A stretch of 64,000 nucleotides of DNA from an uncultured Allomuricauda sp. (GCF_937884665.1 NZ_CAKZYF010000027.1:1-64000), one strand, 5' to 3'; numbered from the stretch's first letter, positions 45,719-55,191 are shown. The notes: generated from the sequence alone by a model not told the origin. Translations and numbers: made by a program.

Positions 45719-47554
45719 TTAAAAGTTCCATATCCAAGGAACGATACATAAGGTTGCGATAAAGAATAGCAGCAGCAAAGGTGCCCCTACTTTCAAATAA
45801 TCCATAAACCGATACCCTCCCGCGATCATCACCATGGCATTGGTGGTAGTTCCAACAGGAGTTAAAAAAGCAGTTGAGGCACTTACCGCAACACCGATCA
45901 TAAAAGGTTTGGGCGAAACCCCTAAGGTACTTGATGCCATTATGGCTATTGGGGCCATAAGCACTGCGGTTGCCGAATTATTAATGGTTTGGCTAAACGC
46001 CGTGGTCAGCAAAAAAATACCGGCCAAAAGGGCGATGGGGCCAATCTTGCCCAAGGAATTGACCAAGCTCGTAGCCGCTATTTGGGCAAGACCTGTTTTT
46101 TGTAGGGCCAGTCCCATAGGAATCATTGCGGCAATCATGACGACGCTGGTCCAACTGATCCCTTTATAGGCTTTTGAAATGGGCACACATCCTGTAAGCA
46201 TCATGATACCTGCACAGATCAATGCCGCTATTGCACCAGGCAATATCTTTAGGACAAGCAGCAATACCATCAAAATCAGGGTGCCCAAGGCAATATAGCT
46301 TCGAGGTGTTAGCATGTCCACATTCTTTGAAAGGGCCTCTGGACTTCCAGAGATCACAAGATTCTCATATACAGATTTTAAGTTTTCAATCTTTTCCCAT
46401 TGTCCTCTAATAACAAAAGCATCCCCAGCCTCTATTTTCACTTTCCCCTTTAGGGGTTTATTGTCACGTGATGCCGCTAAAAGTTGCACTTCCATTTGGT
46501 TCAGGTATTGCCCCAATGCAATGGTCTTGCCCACAAGAACGGACTTAGGAGTAATCATCATTTCGGCCATGCCCACCTCTTGATTTATCAATTCTTTTTT
46601 CAGATTGTCCATTTCCGGTGTGAGGGGGATGAGCCCTAAATGAAAGGTTTGCATTAGCCTATCTATGGCTTCTGCCTCTCCTTTTACTGTAATGATATCG
46701 TGATAGCGCATTTCCATTTCTGGACTAGGCATTTCTACATAAGGAGGTATTCGCTGAATTGGATTTGGATGCCTTCGTTTGAGGCGCATAAGGGATACTT
46801 GGTAAACCTCTTCGAAGTTCCACTCTTTTACGCTTGTACCGATCAAGGGAGACATGGAACGAATCCGAAGGCGATAGAGGTTGTCATCGATACTATAGTT
46901 TTCTATCCATTTGTACATCTCTTGGTCCAGGGCAACCGGTTTGTTGCGTGTTCTATGATCAGGTAACAATTCGTATCCCACATATCTAAAATAAAGTATG
47001 GAAATAAGCAGCAAGGGCAGACCGATTAGACTGAATTCAAAGAAAGAAAAGCCTTGGAAACCATTTTCTATCAAAGCATTACTTACAATAATGTTGGGTG
47101 GGGTCCCCGTGAGCGTAAGCAATCCTCCCGTATTGGAACTAAAAGCAACCGGCATCAGCAACTTTGAAGGCAGTGTGCCCGCGCTCCATGCCGCCGTCAC
47201 GGTTACCGGCAGTAAAGCGGCTACCGTCCCGGTATTGCTCACAAATCCGGATAACAGGCTTGAACCTAAGGTAATGATGACCAATAAGCGTGGAACGCTC
47301 TTTTTGGCCCATTTTACAAAATAGCGCCCTGCCACAGCAGTCCAGCCGGTTCTGGACAAGCCTTCTCCAATAATGAACAAAGCGGCAATCATGATCACAG
47401 TAGTATTGCTAAAACCACTAAGGGTTTCCCCTAAATCCAAAATACCTGCCAGATAAAGGGAAATCATCGACATCAACGCTACTACATCTGGGGGGAACTT
47501 CCCCCAGACAAATAACAGAATGGTGATACTCAGAATTATGAGCAGTGTATACAT
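45719..47554 (-). CDS. SLC13/DASS-family permease with RCK_C domains
   Basis: 611 residues. N-terminal half TM helices (VALMSMISLYLAGILDLGETLSGFSNTTVIMIAALFIIGEGL, SNTGTVAALLPV), two soluble TrkA-C-like domains at about 215-380 (LIGTSVKEWNFEEV, VLVGKTIALGQYLNQMEVQLLAASRDNKPL), then the second TM half with SQTINNSATAVLMAPIAI and TAFLTPVGTTTNAMVM. Na+-coupled uptake of a dicarboxylate, sulfate or related anion. Beside pckA a C4-dicarboxylate is the likeliest substrate, by context only. Confidence 0.9.
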   Translation of the reverse strand: MYTLLIILSITILLFVWGKFPPDVVALMSMISLYLAGILDLGETLSGFSNTTVIMIAALFIIGEGLSRTGWTAVAGRYFVKWAKKSVPRLLVIITLGSSLLSGFVSNTGTVAALLPVTVTAAWSAGTLPSKLLMPVAFSSNTGGLLTLTGTPPNIIVSNALIENGFQGFSFFEFSLIGLPLLLISILYFRYVGYELLPDHRTRNKPVALDQEMYKWIENYSIDDNLYRLRIRSMSPLIGTSVKEWNFEEVYQVSLMRLKRRHPNPIQRIPPYVEMPSPEMEMRYHDIITVKGEAEAIDRLMQTFHLGLIPLTPEMDNLKKELINQEVGMAEMMITPKSVLVGKTIALGQYLNQMEVQLLAASRDNKPLKGKVKIEAGDAFVIRGQWEKIENLKSVYENLVISGSPEALSKNVDMLTPRSYIALGTLILMVLLLVLKILPGAIAALICAGIMMLTGCVPISKAYKGISWTSVVMIAAMIPMGLALQKTGLAQIAATSLVNSLGKIGPIALLAGIFLLTTAFSQTINNSATAVLMAPIAIMASSTLGVSPKPFMIGVAVSASTAFLTPVGTTTNAMVMIAGGYRFMDYLKVGAPLLLLFFIATLCIVPWIWNF

Positions 47555-47572
47555 GGCCTAAACGATATAAGA

Positions 47573-48364
47573 TCAATCCAGTGCCAACACTGGAATCTCC
47601 GAATGAAGGGTCAGTAGTTTCGTCAGACGTCCTTCAGAAGGTGTTCCGGCAACGGAGTGGTTCCTGGGCAATATGGCCAGCACATCAATGTTCTTCGCAT
47701 TGATGTAATTGAGAATCCCCTGTTCAATATCTTCATTTTTATTGAAGGAATGTTCCATGTAAAAATGTTCCAGATAGTACTCCAACAAATGTTCTGTTCT
47801 ATCCACCATGGCTTCCTCGGCATAAACCGACTCTTTGTAGATGGTGAGCACGTGAACCTTGGCATCAAATGTCCTTGCGATGGTCAAGAGCATTTGCAGC
47901 ACTTCCTTATCTTCAATTTCTTCCTTGCCCACTAACAGCGCAATTTGTTTTGGTTGTGCAATTTCACATCCATAGGGCACGGAAAGGACAGGACAATTGG
48001 CCTCTAATACCAATTTTGAGGTATGCGTTATGGCCTCGTCCGTAGTTTTATCGCCCATAGTTCCCATAATGATCAAATCTACTTTCTGATTGACCTGTGT
48101 TACCAGAATAGTTTCGATCACATTTCCCGATACACTTGAGAACACCGGGGTGTTTTTCGTTTTGACACTGAAAGAACCCAATACTTTCTTAAAGTTTTCA
48201 TCAAGTTCTTTTTCCTCTTTTTCCGAGGAAGGCAAAACACCGACATACAGGGCGAGGATATCAGTCTCTCTATTGGGGCCCACGAAGTTTATCGCATACT
48301 CCAAAGCATTTAAAGAAGCCTCGGAGAAATCAAACGGAATCAAGATTTTTTGAATTGTGCTCAT
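47573..48364 (-). CDS. Universal stress protein, tandem Usp domains
   Basis: 263 residues from MSTIQKILIPFDFSEASLNALEYA; the track start at 48388 would be at the transcription start. Two Usp folds, residues 1-140 and 141-263. The first has IMGTMGDKTTDEAITHTSKLVLEANCPVLSVP, where the usual ATP-binding G-x2-G-x9-G is only partly kept. First gene of a probable operon with the SLC13 permease, pckA and pfkA, preceded by a Crp/Fnr-type promoter. Confidence 0.9.
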   Translation of the reverse strand: MSTIQKILIPFDFSEASLNALEYAINFVGPNRETDILALYVGVLPSSEKEEKELDENFKKVLGSFSVKTKNTPVFSSVSGNVIETILVTQVNQKVDLIIMGTMGDKTTDEAITHTSKLVLEANCPVLSVPYGCEIAQPKQIALLVGKEEIEDKEVLQMLLTIARTFDAKVHVLTIYKESVYAEEAMVDRTEHLLEYYLEHFYMEHSFNKNEDIEQGILNYINAKNIDVLAILPRNHSVAGTPSEGRLTKLLTLHSEIPVLALD

Positions 48365-48397
48365 ACCTGTAAATTTTAATTGATTCAATATTCACTT

Positions 48398-48440
48398 CAA
48401 AAGTAGAACCGGACTTTTACCTAAAATATGACAGAAATCA
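48398..48440 (-). promoter_or_regulatory. Crp/Fnr-type class II promoter of usp-SLC13-pckA-pfkA
   Basis: Operator TGACAGAAATCA at 48429-48440; minus-strand -7 element TACTTTTG (perfect) starts at 48405, 29.5 nt from the operator centre and about 34 nt before the usp ATG. Confidence 0.72.
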
Positions 48441-48561
48441 GCTTTGGTAATGCATTACATCCGAAGTGGATTTATTACATGATGTTCTTACTTGGACAAT
48501 CATTTTTTTTCGGTTGATATTTAGCTACCTTTAAACATCAACAATTTGGACTGATAAATCA

Positions 48562-49521
48562 ATGGATGTCGTTATAGGAATCGATATTGGAGGGACCAAA
48601 ACAAAAATCGGTTTGGTCAACAGCACCGGGGAATGCCTTGAAAAGACCTTTTTTCGAACCAAAGAATACCCGGATTTGGATGCCTATCAGGATAAGCTGG
48701 TAGATAGTGCCATTTAGCTGATTGAAGAAACTGCGAAGCCACTAAATATTCTGGGCTGCGGAATTGGAGCACCAAACGCTTCCAGCAAAAACGGCACCAT
48801 TGAAAACGCCAGTAACCTGCTATGGAAAGGTAGTGTCCCTTTTCTCGAAAAGCTTGGTAAAAAAATGCCCATGCCCATGCGCATCATGAACGATGCCAGT
48901 GCGGCCGCACTGGGCGAAATGCTTTTTGGCAGCGCGAAAAAAATGACGGACTTCATCGCCATTACCTTAGGTACGGGTTTTGGAGCGGGCATTGTTGCCA
49001 ATGGTCACCTGATTGACGGCTTCGATGGTTTTGCTGGGGAGCTGGGCCATGTAGACATGACCATGGGGGACGGCCGTTTGACGGGACTTGGCGTAAAGGG
49101 CGGACTCGAGGCCTACGTATCCGCAACAGGACTCAAAAGGACGATTTTGCACATGCAGAGCAAGTATCTTGTGGATAGCCGGTTCAGGAGTATTGCTTAT
49201 AACGATCTGCACGGAGAGGATATTACAAAAGCTGCCGAAGAAGGCGACGAAATTGCGTTAATGGCTTTTGACTATACCGCCAAAATTATGGCGCAGGCCT
49301 TGGCCAACTTTACGGCATTTACACAACCCGAAGCCTTTATACTTATGGGTGGGCTTACCAATAGTGGGAAATGGATCATGGAACCCTTGGAACGGTATTT
49401 CAACGAGTTCTTGCTAGAGGTATATAAGGGAAAAGTAAAACTGATGCATTCCGGAATGCAGGGCAAAACAGCAGCCATATGTGGGGCCGCTGCCTTGATA
49501 TGGGAAAATCAAAGGAATTGA
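48562..49521 (+). pseudogene. ROK-family glucokinase interrupted by in-frame TAG
   Basis: The reading frame from ATG 48562 (MDVVIGIDIGGTKTKIGLVN, ATP-binding) to 49521 is continuous apart from TAG at 48715-48717 (codon 52, in SAI*LIEE). A CAG-to-TAG change would explain it. The rest is intact: FIAITLGTGFGAGIVANG, GFAGELGHVDM and LEAYVSATGL. The CxCGxxGC zinc site of many ROK kinases is replaced (TGLGVKGG), as in other Bacteroidota members. Downstream ATGs near 48865 would give a protein without the phosphate-binding loop. The intact gene would make 319 residues. Confidence 0.8.
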
Positions 49522-49564
49522 TTATCATCTACCTATTTTTAAAAAAAAGCGTGTAAGGATTACC

Positions 49565-49607
49565 TGATCGTTATCATATTTTTTTTGGTATGGCGTCTCT
49601 AAATTTA
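49565..49607 (+). promoter_or_regulatory. Crp/Fnr-type class II promoter of tonB
   Basis: Operator TGATCGTTATCA at 49565-49576, the classical FNR half-sites TGAT/ATCA; -7 element TAAATTTA (one mismatch) starts at 49600, 29.5 nt from the centre. Confidence 0.65.
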
Positions 49608-49629
49608 TGTTCATTAAATAGGAAACGTC

Positions 49630-50355
49630 ATGAAACCAAAAAAAAATCCCAACGCAGAAATTGGCAGAAATAGTAGTCTCTATTTCATGATAGGCCTTAC
49701 CGCTGTATTATTTGTCACCTGGCAATCCCTGGAAGTAAAAATATACGAGAAAGAATCAGAAGTTTTGGACGTTGTCGAAGTAGTGGACGACCTTGATGAG
49801 GAGGTACCAATCACCCAAAATGTAATGACCACTCCACCTCCGCCGCCACCTTCAGCTCCCGATGTCATCGAAATTGTGGAAGATATTGAAGACGTGGAAG
49901 AAACTGTGATAGAAAGTACCGAGAGCAGTCAGGACCTTTACATAGAGGACGCCATTATAAAAATCAACGATGTAGTCGTAGAAGAAGAGGAGGAAGATAT
50001 TTCAGTTCCTTTTGCGATTATAGAAAATGCTCCGGTTTTTCCAGGATGTGATAGCTGTCCTACGGAAGAAGAGCGTAGAGCCTGTTTTAACCAAAAGATT
50101 CAAGAACATATTGTCAAAAACCTGAATTATCCCCCTGCGGCGCTTGAAATGCGCATAACGGGTCGTGTATTCGTACAGTTTGACATTGATTCCAAAGGGA
50201 GAGTGGCCAATATACAACGTAGGGGACCCGATAGATTGTTGGAGAATGAGGCCGAGCGTATTATCGCCGCCTTACCTAAAATGAAACCTGGAATGCAAAG
50301 GGGGAAAGCAGCTAAAATTAGTTACGCCATCCCCATCAATTTCAAAATTCAATAG
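49630..50355 (+). CDS. TonB-family energy transducer
   Basis: 241 residues. Single N-terminal TM helix (SLYFMIGLTAVLFVTWQSL), an acidic Val/Glu/Asp periplasmic span with a PPPPPP run, and a C-terminal TonB domain (LNYPPAALEMRITGRVFVQFDIDSKGRVAN, ISYAIPINFKIQ). A Cys-containing PVFPGCDSCPTEEERRACF stretch precedes that domain, a common Bacteroidota variant. No exbBD is adjacent; those lie 26 kb away. Its promoter carries an FNR-type site, suggesting use under low oxygen. Confidence 0.9.
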   Translation: MKPKKNPNAEIGRNSSLYFMIGLTAVLFVTWQSLEVKIYEKESEVLDVVEVVDDLDEEVPITQNVMTTPPPPPPSAPDVIEIVEDIEDVEETVIESTESSQDLYIEDAIIKINDVVVEEEEEDISVPFAIIENAPVFPGCDSCPTEEERRACFNQKIQEHIVKNLNYPPAALEMRITGRVFVQFDIDSKGRVANIQRRGPDRLLENEAERIIAALPKMKPGMQRGKAAKISYAIPINFKIQ

Positions 50356-50382
50356 TCCAAAACCTGTTCCTGGACACCCAAC

Positions 50383-50425
50383 TGACATTTGTCATGCTTT
50401 CCTTCTGAAAGCAAGTATACCTTAG
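50383..50425 (+). promoter_or_regulatory. Crp/Fnr-type class II promoter of hemN-usp
   Basis: Operator TGACATTTGTCA at 50383-50394; -7 element TACCTTAG (one mismatch) starts at 50418, again 29.5 nt from the operator centre. Confidence 0.72.
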
Positions 50426-50442
50426 CGCCATAAATCAAAAAC

Positions 50443-51801
50443 ATGTGCAATCTTATCCAAAAATACAATGTCCCCGGTCCAAGATATACAAGTTACCCCA
50501 CCGTGCCATACTGGAATTTGGAGGGTTTTTCGGGCAGACTTTGGAAATCCACTGTAAACCGGGTGTTCCATGAAAAAAAGGAAGAGGGCATCAGTGTTTA
50601 CGTACACCTCCCCTTTTGTGAGCGCATGTGTACCTTCTGTGGCTGTCATAAGCGAATTACCAAAAGGCATGATGTGGAACTCCCATATATCAAATCCGTA
50701 TTGAAAGAGTGGCAGATGTATGTGAAACTTTTAGGGGAAAAACCGAAAATCAAGGAACTGCATCTCGGTGGCGGTACCCCCACATTTTTTTCTCCAGAAA
50801 ATCTTAGCTTTTTGGTGACTGGCATTTTGCAAAATGCGAGCATCACCACAAATCCGGAGTTCAGTTTTGAAGGACATCCCAACAATACAACAAAGGAACA
50901 TTTGAAAGCGCTTTTTAATGTAGGCTTCAAAAGAGTTTGTTTTGGCGTTCAAGATTACAAAGCAACCGATCAAAAAGCCATTAATAGAAATCAAACTTTT
51001 GCACATGTAAAACAGGTAACGGAATGGGCACGGGAAATTGGTTACACTTCCGTAGGGCATGATATTATTTACGGACTCCCGTTTCAACAACTGCGTGATG
51101 TGGAGCATACTGTTTTAATGACCCAAGCACTACGTCCAGATCGCATTGCTTTCTACAGCTATGCCCATGTCCCTTGGATCAAGGGAAATGGGCAACGGGG
51201 CTATCGGGATGAAGATATCCCTTCAGGAAGTGAAAAAAGGACCCAATACGGAACAGGCAAAAAAATGCTTGAAGGTTTCAACTATAAAAATGTGGGGATG
51301 GATCATTTTGCACTTCCCAACGATACCTTATACCGGGCTTTGGTCCAAGGGAAACTCCATCGGAATTTTATGGGATATACTCCCTCTAGCACCAGATTGC
51401 TGATTGGTCTAGGTGCTTCCAGTATCAGTGACAGTTGGTATGGTTTTGCCCAAAATGTAAAAAATTTAGAGGAGTACCAAAATTTGACAGCAAACGACAT
51501 ACTCCCCATTTTTAGGGGACATATCCTGACCCAAGAGGACAAACTGATTCGAAAGCACATCCTTGAACTTATGTGCCAGTTTGAAACCATTCTCAACCCG
51601 AAAACCAAAAAGTTGGGGGCTTTCCAACACATCAAAGAAAATCTTATTGAAATGGAATCAGATGGATTGATACTATGTGAAGGGGACCATTTGAAAGTCA
51701 CATCAAAAGGAAAACCCTATATCAGGAATATCTGTATGTCATTCGATTTGAAACTTTATCGCAAAAAACCGGAAACACCTCTGTTTTCGATGACCGTTTA
51801 A
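50443..51801 (+). CDS. hemN: Oxygen-independent coproporphyrinogen III oxidase
   Basis: Radical SAM enzyme, 452 residues, for haem synthesis without oxygen. N-terminal NVPGPRYTSYPTVPYW and the iron-sulfur motif VHLPFCERMCTFCGC (CxxxCxxC plus the following Cys). SAM-binding ELHLGGGTPTFFSPENL and GVQDYKATDQKAINR. Complete. Followed by usp after 16 nt. Confidence 0.95.
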   Translation: MCNLIQKYNVPGPRYTSYPTVPYWNLEGFSGRLWKSTVNRVFHEKKEEGISVYVHLPFCERMCTFCGCHKRITKRHDVELPYIKSVLKEWQMYVKLLGEKPKIKELHLGGGTPTFFSPENLSFLVTGILQNASITTNPEFSFEGHPNNTTKEHLKALFNVGFKRVCFGVQDYKATDQKAINRNQTFAHVKQVTEWAREIGYTSVGHDIIYGLPFQQLRDVEHTVLMTQALRPDRIAFYSYAHVPWIKGNGQRGYRDEDIPSGSEKRTQYGTGKKMLEGFNYKNVGMDHFALPNDTLYRALVQGKLHRNFMGYTPSSTRLLIGLGASSISDSWYGFAQNVKNLEEYQNLTANDILPIFRGHILTQEDKLIRKHILELMCQFETILNPKTKKLGAFQHIKENLIEMESDGLILCEGDHLKVTSKGKPYIRNICMSFDLKLYRKKPETPLFSMTV

Positions 51802-51817
51802 CCTAAAAACCATTAAA

Positions 51818-52639
51818 ATGAAAGGTATTATCGTCCCAGTAGATTTTTCAGAACAATCCGAATATGCACTGAAAGTAGCGGTTTCCATCGCTAAAAAACA
51901 TGAGTCAGAACTCTATGTACTCCATATGTTGGAGCTTTCTCCCTCCATTATGAACGAGTCGGGCTACATTGCGCAAGAACAAGTGGTCCATCTCATAAAA
52001 ATCGGCGAAAAACGCTTCAACGATTTTTTGGACAAACCCTATTTGAAGGGTGTGAAAGTGACCCCTATTATAAAACATTATAAGGTGTTCCACGAAGTCA
52101 ACGATATAGCGGAAAAACACAATGTGGATTTAATTGTAATGGGGTCGCACGGCACCGACGGCCTAAAGGAGATTTTCATTGGTTCTAACACGGAGCGCGT
52201 GGTACGGAGTTCCGAAATTCCAGTCTTGGTGGTCAAAGGAGACGTACAGAAGTTTGAGCTCAACTGTTTTGTTTTCGCCTGTGACTACAAACCTGAAAAC
52301 CTACCCGCCCTAAAAAAAGCAAAGGAAATCGCAGAATCTTTCGGGGCTGAGCTTCAGTTGGTGTATATCAATACTCCTGGTGATGAATTCTTAAGTACGG
52401 AGGATGCCTACAACCGTATCTCCAAATTTCTGAACATCGCCAAATTAGGAGTAGAAGTGGACATCTATAACGATTATTCCGTAGAAAAGGGAATTTTGAA
52501 TTTTTGTGAAACCGTTGGTGCCGATCTAATCGGTATACCTACCCACGGAAGAAAAGGACTCACACATTTCTTTATGGGAAGTATTGGGGAAGATGTGGCC
52601 AACCACTCTAATATCCCTGTGATCACTTTTAAAATTTAA
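51818..52639 (+). CDS. Universal stress protein, tandem Usp domains
   Basis: 273 residues, MKGIIVPVDFSEQSEYALKVAVSIA. Both halves keep a Usp nucleotide-loop pattern: IVMGSHGTDGLKEIFIGSNTERVVRSSEIPVLVV in the first and GIPTHGRKGLTHFFMGSIGEDVANHSNIPVITF in the second, so ATP binding is plausible in both, unlike the paralogue at 47.6-48.4 kb. Co-transcribed with hemN and ends at a terminator. Confidence 0.92.
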   Translation: MKGIIVPVDFSEQSEYALKVAVSIAKKHESELYVLHMLELSPSIMNESGYIAQEQVVHLIKIGEKRFNDFLDKPYLKGVKVTPIIKHYKVFHEVNDIAEKHNVDLIVMGSHGTDGLKEIFIGSNTERVVRSSEIPVLVVKGDVQKFELNCFVFACDYKPENLPALKKAKEIAESFGAELQLVYINTPGDEFLSTEDAYNRISKFLNIAKLGVEVDIYNDYSVEKGILNFCETVGADLIGIPTHGRKGLTHFFMGSIGEDVANHSNIPVITFKI

Positions 52640-52692
52640 AGGTTGGACTTTTTTGGTTGGTTCGTTTATTATTTAATTAGTAGTTCAACAGG

Positions 52693-52720
52693 AAAGGGAG
52701 GCCAGCTGGCCTCCCTTTTA
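52693..52720. terminator. Bidirectional intrinsic terminator
   Basis: GGGAGGCCAGCTGGCCTCCC perfect palindrome flanked by AAA and TTTTA. Lies between the convergent usp and acetyl-CoA hydrolase genes and so ends both the hemN-usp and the cbb3 transcripts. Confidence 0.92.
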
Positions 52721-52738
52721 CTTTTATGATGCGCTGTA

Positions 52739-54010
52739 TCATATTCCATTAAAACGTTTGAAAGCTGCCTCCTCCAGTTCTTGTCTAAAATCTGGATGAG
52801 CTATTGAAATAAGGGCTTCAGACCGTTGTTTTAGATTTTTCCCATATAAATTCACCACCCCATATTCTGTCGCGACATAGTGTACGTGCGCACGGGTAGT
52901 AGTAACGCCGGCACCTTCTTTCAAGTAGGGGACTATCTTAGAAACCCCTTTATGCGTGGCCGCAGGCATCGCGAAAATGGGTTTGCCTCCTTTGGATAAA
53001 GATGCGCCCCGTATAAAATCCATTTGCCCACCAACACCAGAAAACTGCCGGCTTCCTATAGTATCCGCACAAATCTGACCGGTCAAATCAATCTCAATAG
53101 CGCTATTTATTGCAGTTACTTTAGGGTTTTTTCGAATCTTGGCCGTATCGTTGGTATAGGCCGCTTCCCTAAAATCGCAAACAGGGTTATCATCAATAAA
53201 ATCATAAAGCTTACGCGAACCTACGGCAAAACAACTTACGATTTTTCCCTGTTTCACTGCTTTCTCCTCCCCAGTAATAACGCCACTTTCAATTAAGGGC
53301 AAAACCCCATCGGAAAACATCTCGGTATGGATACCCAATCTTTTGTGGTTGCCTAAATTGGAAAGAACGGCATTGGGGATATTACCGATTCCCATTTGTA
53401 GGGTCGCCCCATCTTCAATAAGGGAGGCCACATGTTCACCAATTTTATGTTCAATATCGGAAATGGGCATAGGTTCATGCTCATGGATAGGTCGATTTAC
53501 CTCCACTGCAAAGTCAATCTGATCTATGTGGATTATTCCATCCCCATGGGACCTAGGCACTTGCGGATTAATCTGCGCCACCACTTTTTTGGCCATTTCT
53601 ATAGCGGGAAGTGCCACATCTACCGAAACCCCTAGGGAGCAATACCCATGTTTGTCCGGGGGAGATACCTGTATGAAAGCAACATCCAAAGGCAGAATGC
53701 CCCTTCGAAACAATAGGTGTATCTCGCTCAAAAAAATAGGTACATAATCGCCTCTAAGCTCATTGACGAACTTTCGAACATTTCCACCTACAAAAAGACT
53801 GTTCAATCGAAAACTATCGTTGTAGGGTTTTTGGGTATAACGGGCATTTCCTTCCGTGTGAATTGAGACAATTTCAACATTTTCCAGTGCTTTGTGACGC
53901 TCGCAAAGGGCATCTATAAGTTCATTGGGGGTCATGGCCGCCCCCTGAAAAAAAATACGGTCCCCGGATTTTACGCCTTGGACCGCCTCTTCTGCAGACG
54001 TGATTTTCAT
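52739..54010 (-). CDS. Acetyl-CoA hydrolase/CoA-transferase family protein
   Basis: 423 residues, family I CoA-transferase-like. Visible are GDRIFFQGAAMTPNELIDAL, the FIQVSPPDKHGYCSLG stretch, LQMGIGNIPNAVL, and ICADTIGSRQFSGVGGQMDFIRGA plus THFVATEYGVV-type VHYVATEYGVVNLYGKN. Related to 4-hydroxybutyrate CoA-transferase and acetate:succinyl-CoA transferase; could exchange CoA between acetate and a C4 acid. 9 nt after the safE gene, so at the tail of the cco operon. Confidence 0.9.
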   Translation of the reverse strand: MKITSAEEAVQGVKSGDRIFFQGAAMTPNELIDALCERHKALENVEIVSIHTEGNARYTQKPYNDSFRLNSLFVGGNVRKFVNELRGDYVPIFLSEIHLLFRRGILPLDVAFIQVSPPDKHGYCSLGVSVDVALPAIEMAKKVVAQINPQVPRSHGDGIIHIDQIDFAVEVNRPIHEHEPMPISDIEHKIGEHVASLIEDGATLQMGIGNIPNAVLSNLGNHKRLGIHTEMFSDGVLPLIESGVITGEEKAVKQGKIVSCFAVGSRKLYDFIDDNPVCDFREAAYTNDTAKIRKNPKVTAINSAIEIDLTGQICADTIGSRQFSGVGGQMDFIRGASLSKGGKPIFAMPAATHKGVSKIVPYLKEGAGVTTTRAHVHYVATEYGVVNLYGKNLKQRSEALISIAHPDFRQELEEAAFKRFNGI

Positions 54011-54019
54011 AAATATGTT

Positions 54020-54733
54020 TTAGGGTTGATGACACTCGATACGGGTTGTGGCTACAGTATGTTCTACGATTTTTGGGGATAAATAAGGTATTCCCAACCC
54101 CAAGCCTCTCAGTATAAACAGTAGCCCTACCATTATCACAAAAATAGGGATGGCTTTCTTAACTTTCAATCGAATTGGTCCACGAAACCATTTGGATGAG
54201 AATACGACCATTGTCATCAACGGGATGGTACCCGCACCAAATAGAACCATATACAGACCTGACTTAAGTTCCGAACCCATAGCAATCGCCCCTAAGGTAG
54301 CCATGTACACGAGACCGCAAGGTAAAAAACCATTTAAAAAACCTATTGTTAAGAATGTGTCAGGTGATTTCTTCTTTAATTCAGAACCTAGCTTGGATTG
54401 TATCTTATTGATAATGCGATATACAGGCGCTACGAGTCGATTCCCTCTTGAGCGACCTAAGGGCAAGAGCACCAAAATGATCATGGCCCCACCTATCAGT
54501 ATGGAAAGCTTCTGCTGAATTCCAAATAGCGCCAAAGACTTTCCCAAAAAACCGAACAAAAGACCAATAATACCGTAGGCCAATAGGCGTCCCAAATGAT
54601 ATAAAGAAAGCTGGACCATTTTACGGGCGAGGTTATGCTTTTCCAATGGCAACAAAAAGGCAATCGGTCCGCACATCCCCAAACAATGGAGACTTCCTAA
54701 AAATCCAAAGACTATGGCTGAAAACAAAAGCAT
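54020..54733 (-). CDS. SafE/TauE-type membrane protein of the cbb3 operon
   Basis: 237 residues with about six TM helices. FGFLGSLHCLGMCGPIAFLLPL opens the protein and carries the CxxxC metal-type motif; GFLNGFLPCGLVYMATLGAIA is the second. Proteins of this group next to cco genes are thought to take part in copper delivery or heme maturation. Its start follows the ccoH stop directly (1 nt). Confidence 0.88.
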   Translation of the reverse strand: MLLFSAIVFGFLGSLHCLGMCGPIAFLLPLEKHNLARKMVQLSLYHLGRLLAYGIIGLLFGFLGKSLALFGIQQKLSILIGGAMIILVLLPLGRSRGNRLVAPVYRIINKIQSKLGSELKKKSPDTFLTIGFLNGFLPCGLVYMATLGAIAMGSELKSGLYMVLFGAGTIPLMTMVVFSSKWFRGPIRLKVKKAIPIFVIMVGLLFILRGLGLGIPYLSPKIVEHTVATTRIECHQP

Positions 54734-55180
54734 CTAATAGTTGAGTTTTTCCTTATGTAAAAAAATATGGTCTTCATAGTTCCAGGAAACGGTAATGTCC
54801 CAGCGACCGTCCAGCAAGCGATTGTCAGGTATGAGCAAATGTGTATTGGACAAACTTATGGGAAAGTCGAAATCCAAATGCTTGTTAGACGGTCTGTACA
54901 GGGACACTTTACCTGTAATTTTTTTGAAATCAAACTGTGCGGGAAAAACAATGGCAATCCCGGCATCGGTTTTTTTAATTTTAAGTTCAGCTTCTTTCGA
55001 TATGGCGGAGTTGGCCGCATCAATTTCTTTTTGATACGCCAACTCACGTTTGTAATAATCACCGGTTACTAGATCATGGTTTGCACTGTTGTCCATGCTC
55101 ATTCTGACCACGAAGTATAAAATGAAGGCGATAAATGCGATAAACGCGATAACGATTCCTGTTCCCCAATTAATTCTCAT
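54734..55180 (-). CDS. ccoH: CcoH/FixH-family cbb3 oxidase assembly protein
   Basis: 148 residues. One N-terminal TM helix (GIVIAFIAFIAFILYFVVRM) then a periplasmic part with YYKRELAYQKEIDAANSA, DAGIAIVFPAQFDF and RWDITVSWNYE, typical of FixH. Needed for cbb3 assembly in other bacteria. Sits between ccoG and safE. Confidence 0.9.
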   Translation of the reverse strand: MRINWGTGIVIAFIAFIAFILYFVVRMSMDNSANHDLVTGDYYKRELAYQKEIDAANSAISKEAELKIKKTDAGIAIVFPAQFDFKKITGKVSLYRPSNKHLDFDFPISLSNTHLLIPDNRLLDGRWDITVSWNYEDHIFLHKEKLNY

Positions 55181-55191
55181 ATCCTACTTTT

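Noticed and set aside
48865-49521. Short ROK protein starting at the ATG cluster near 48865
   Set aside because: It lacks the N-terminal DIGGTK phosphate-binding loop; the conserved frame extends back to 48562 across a TAG.
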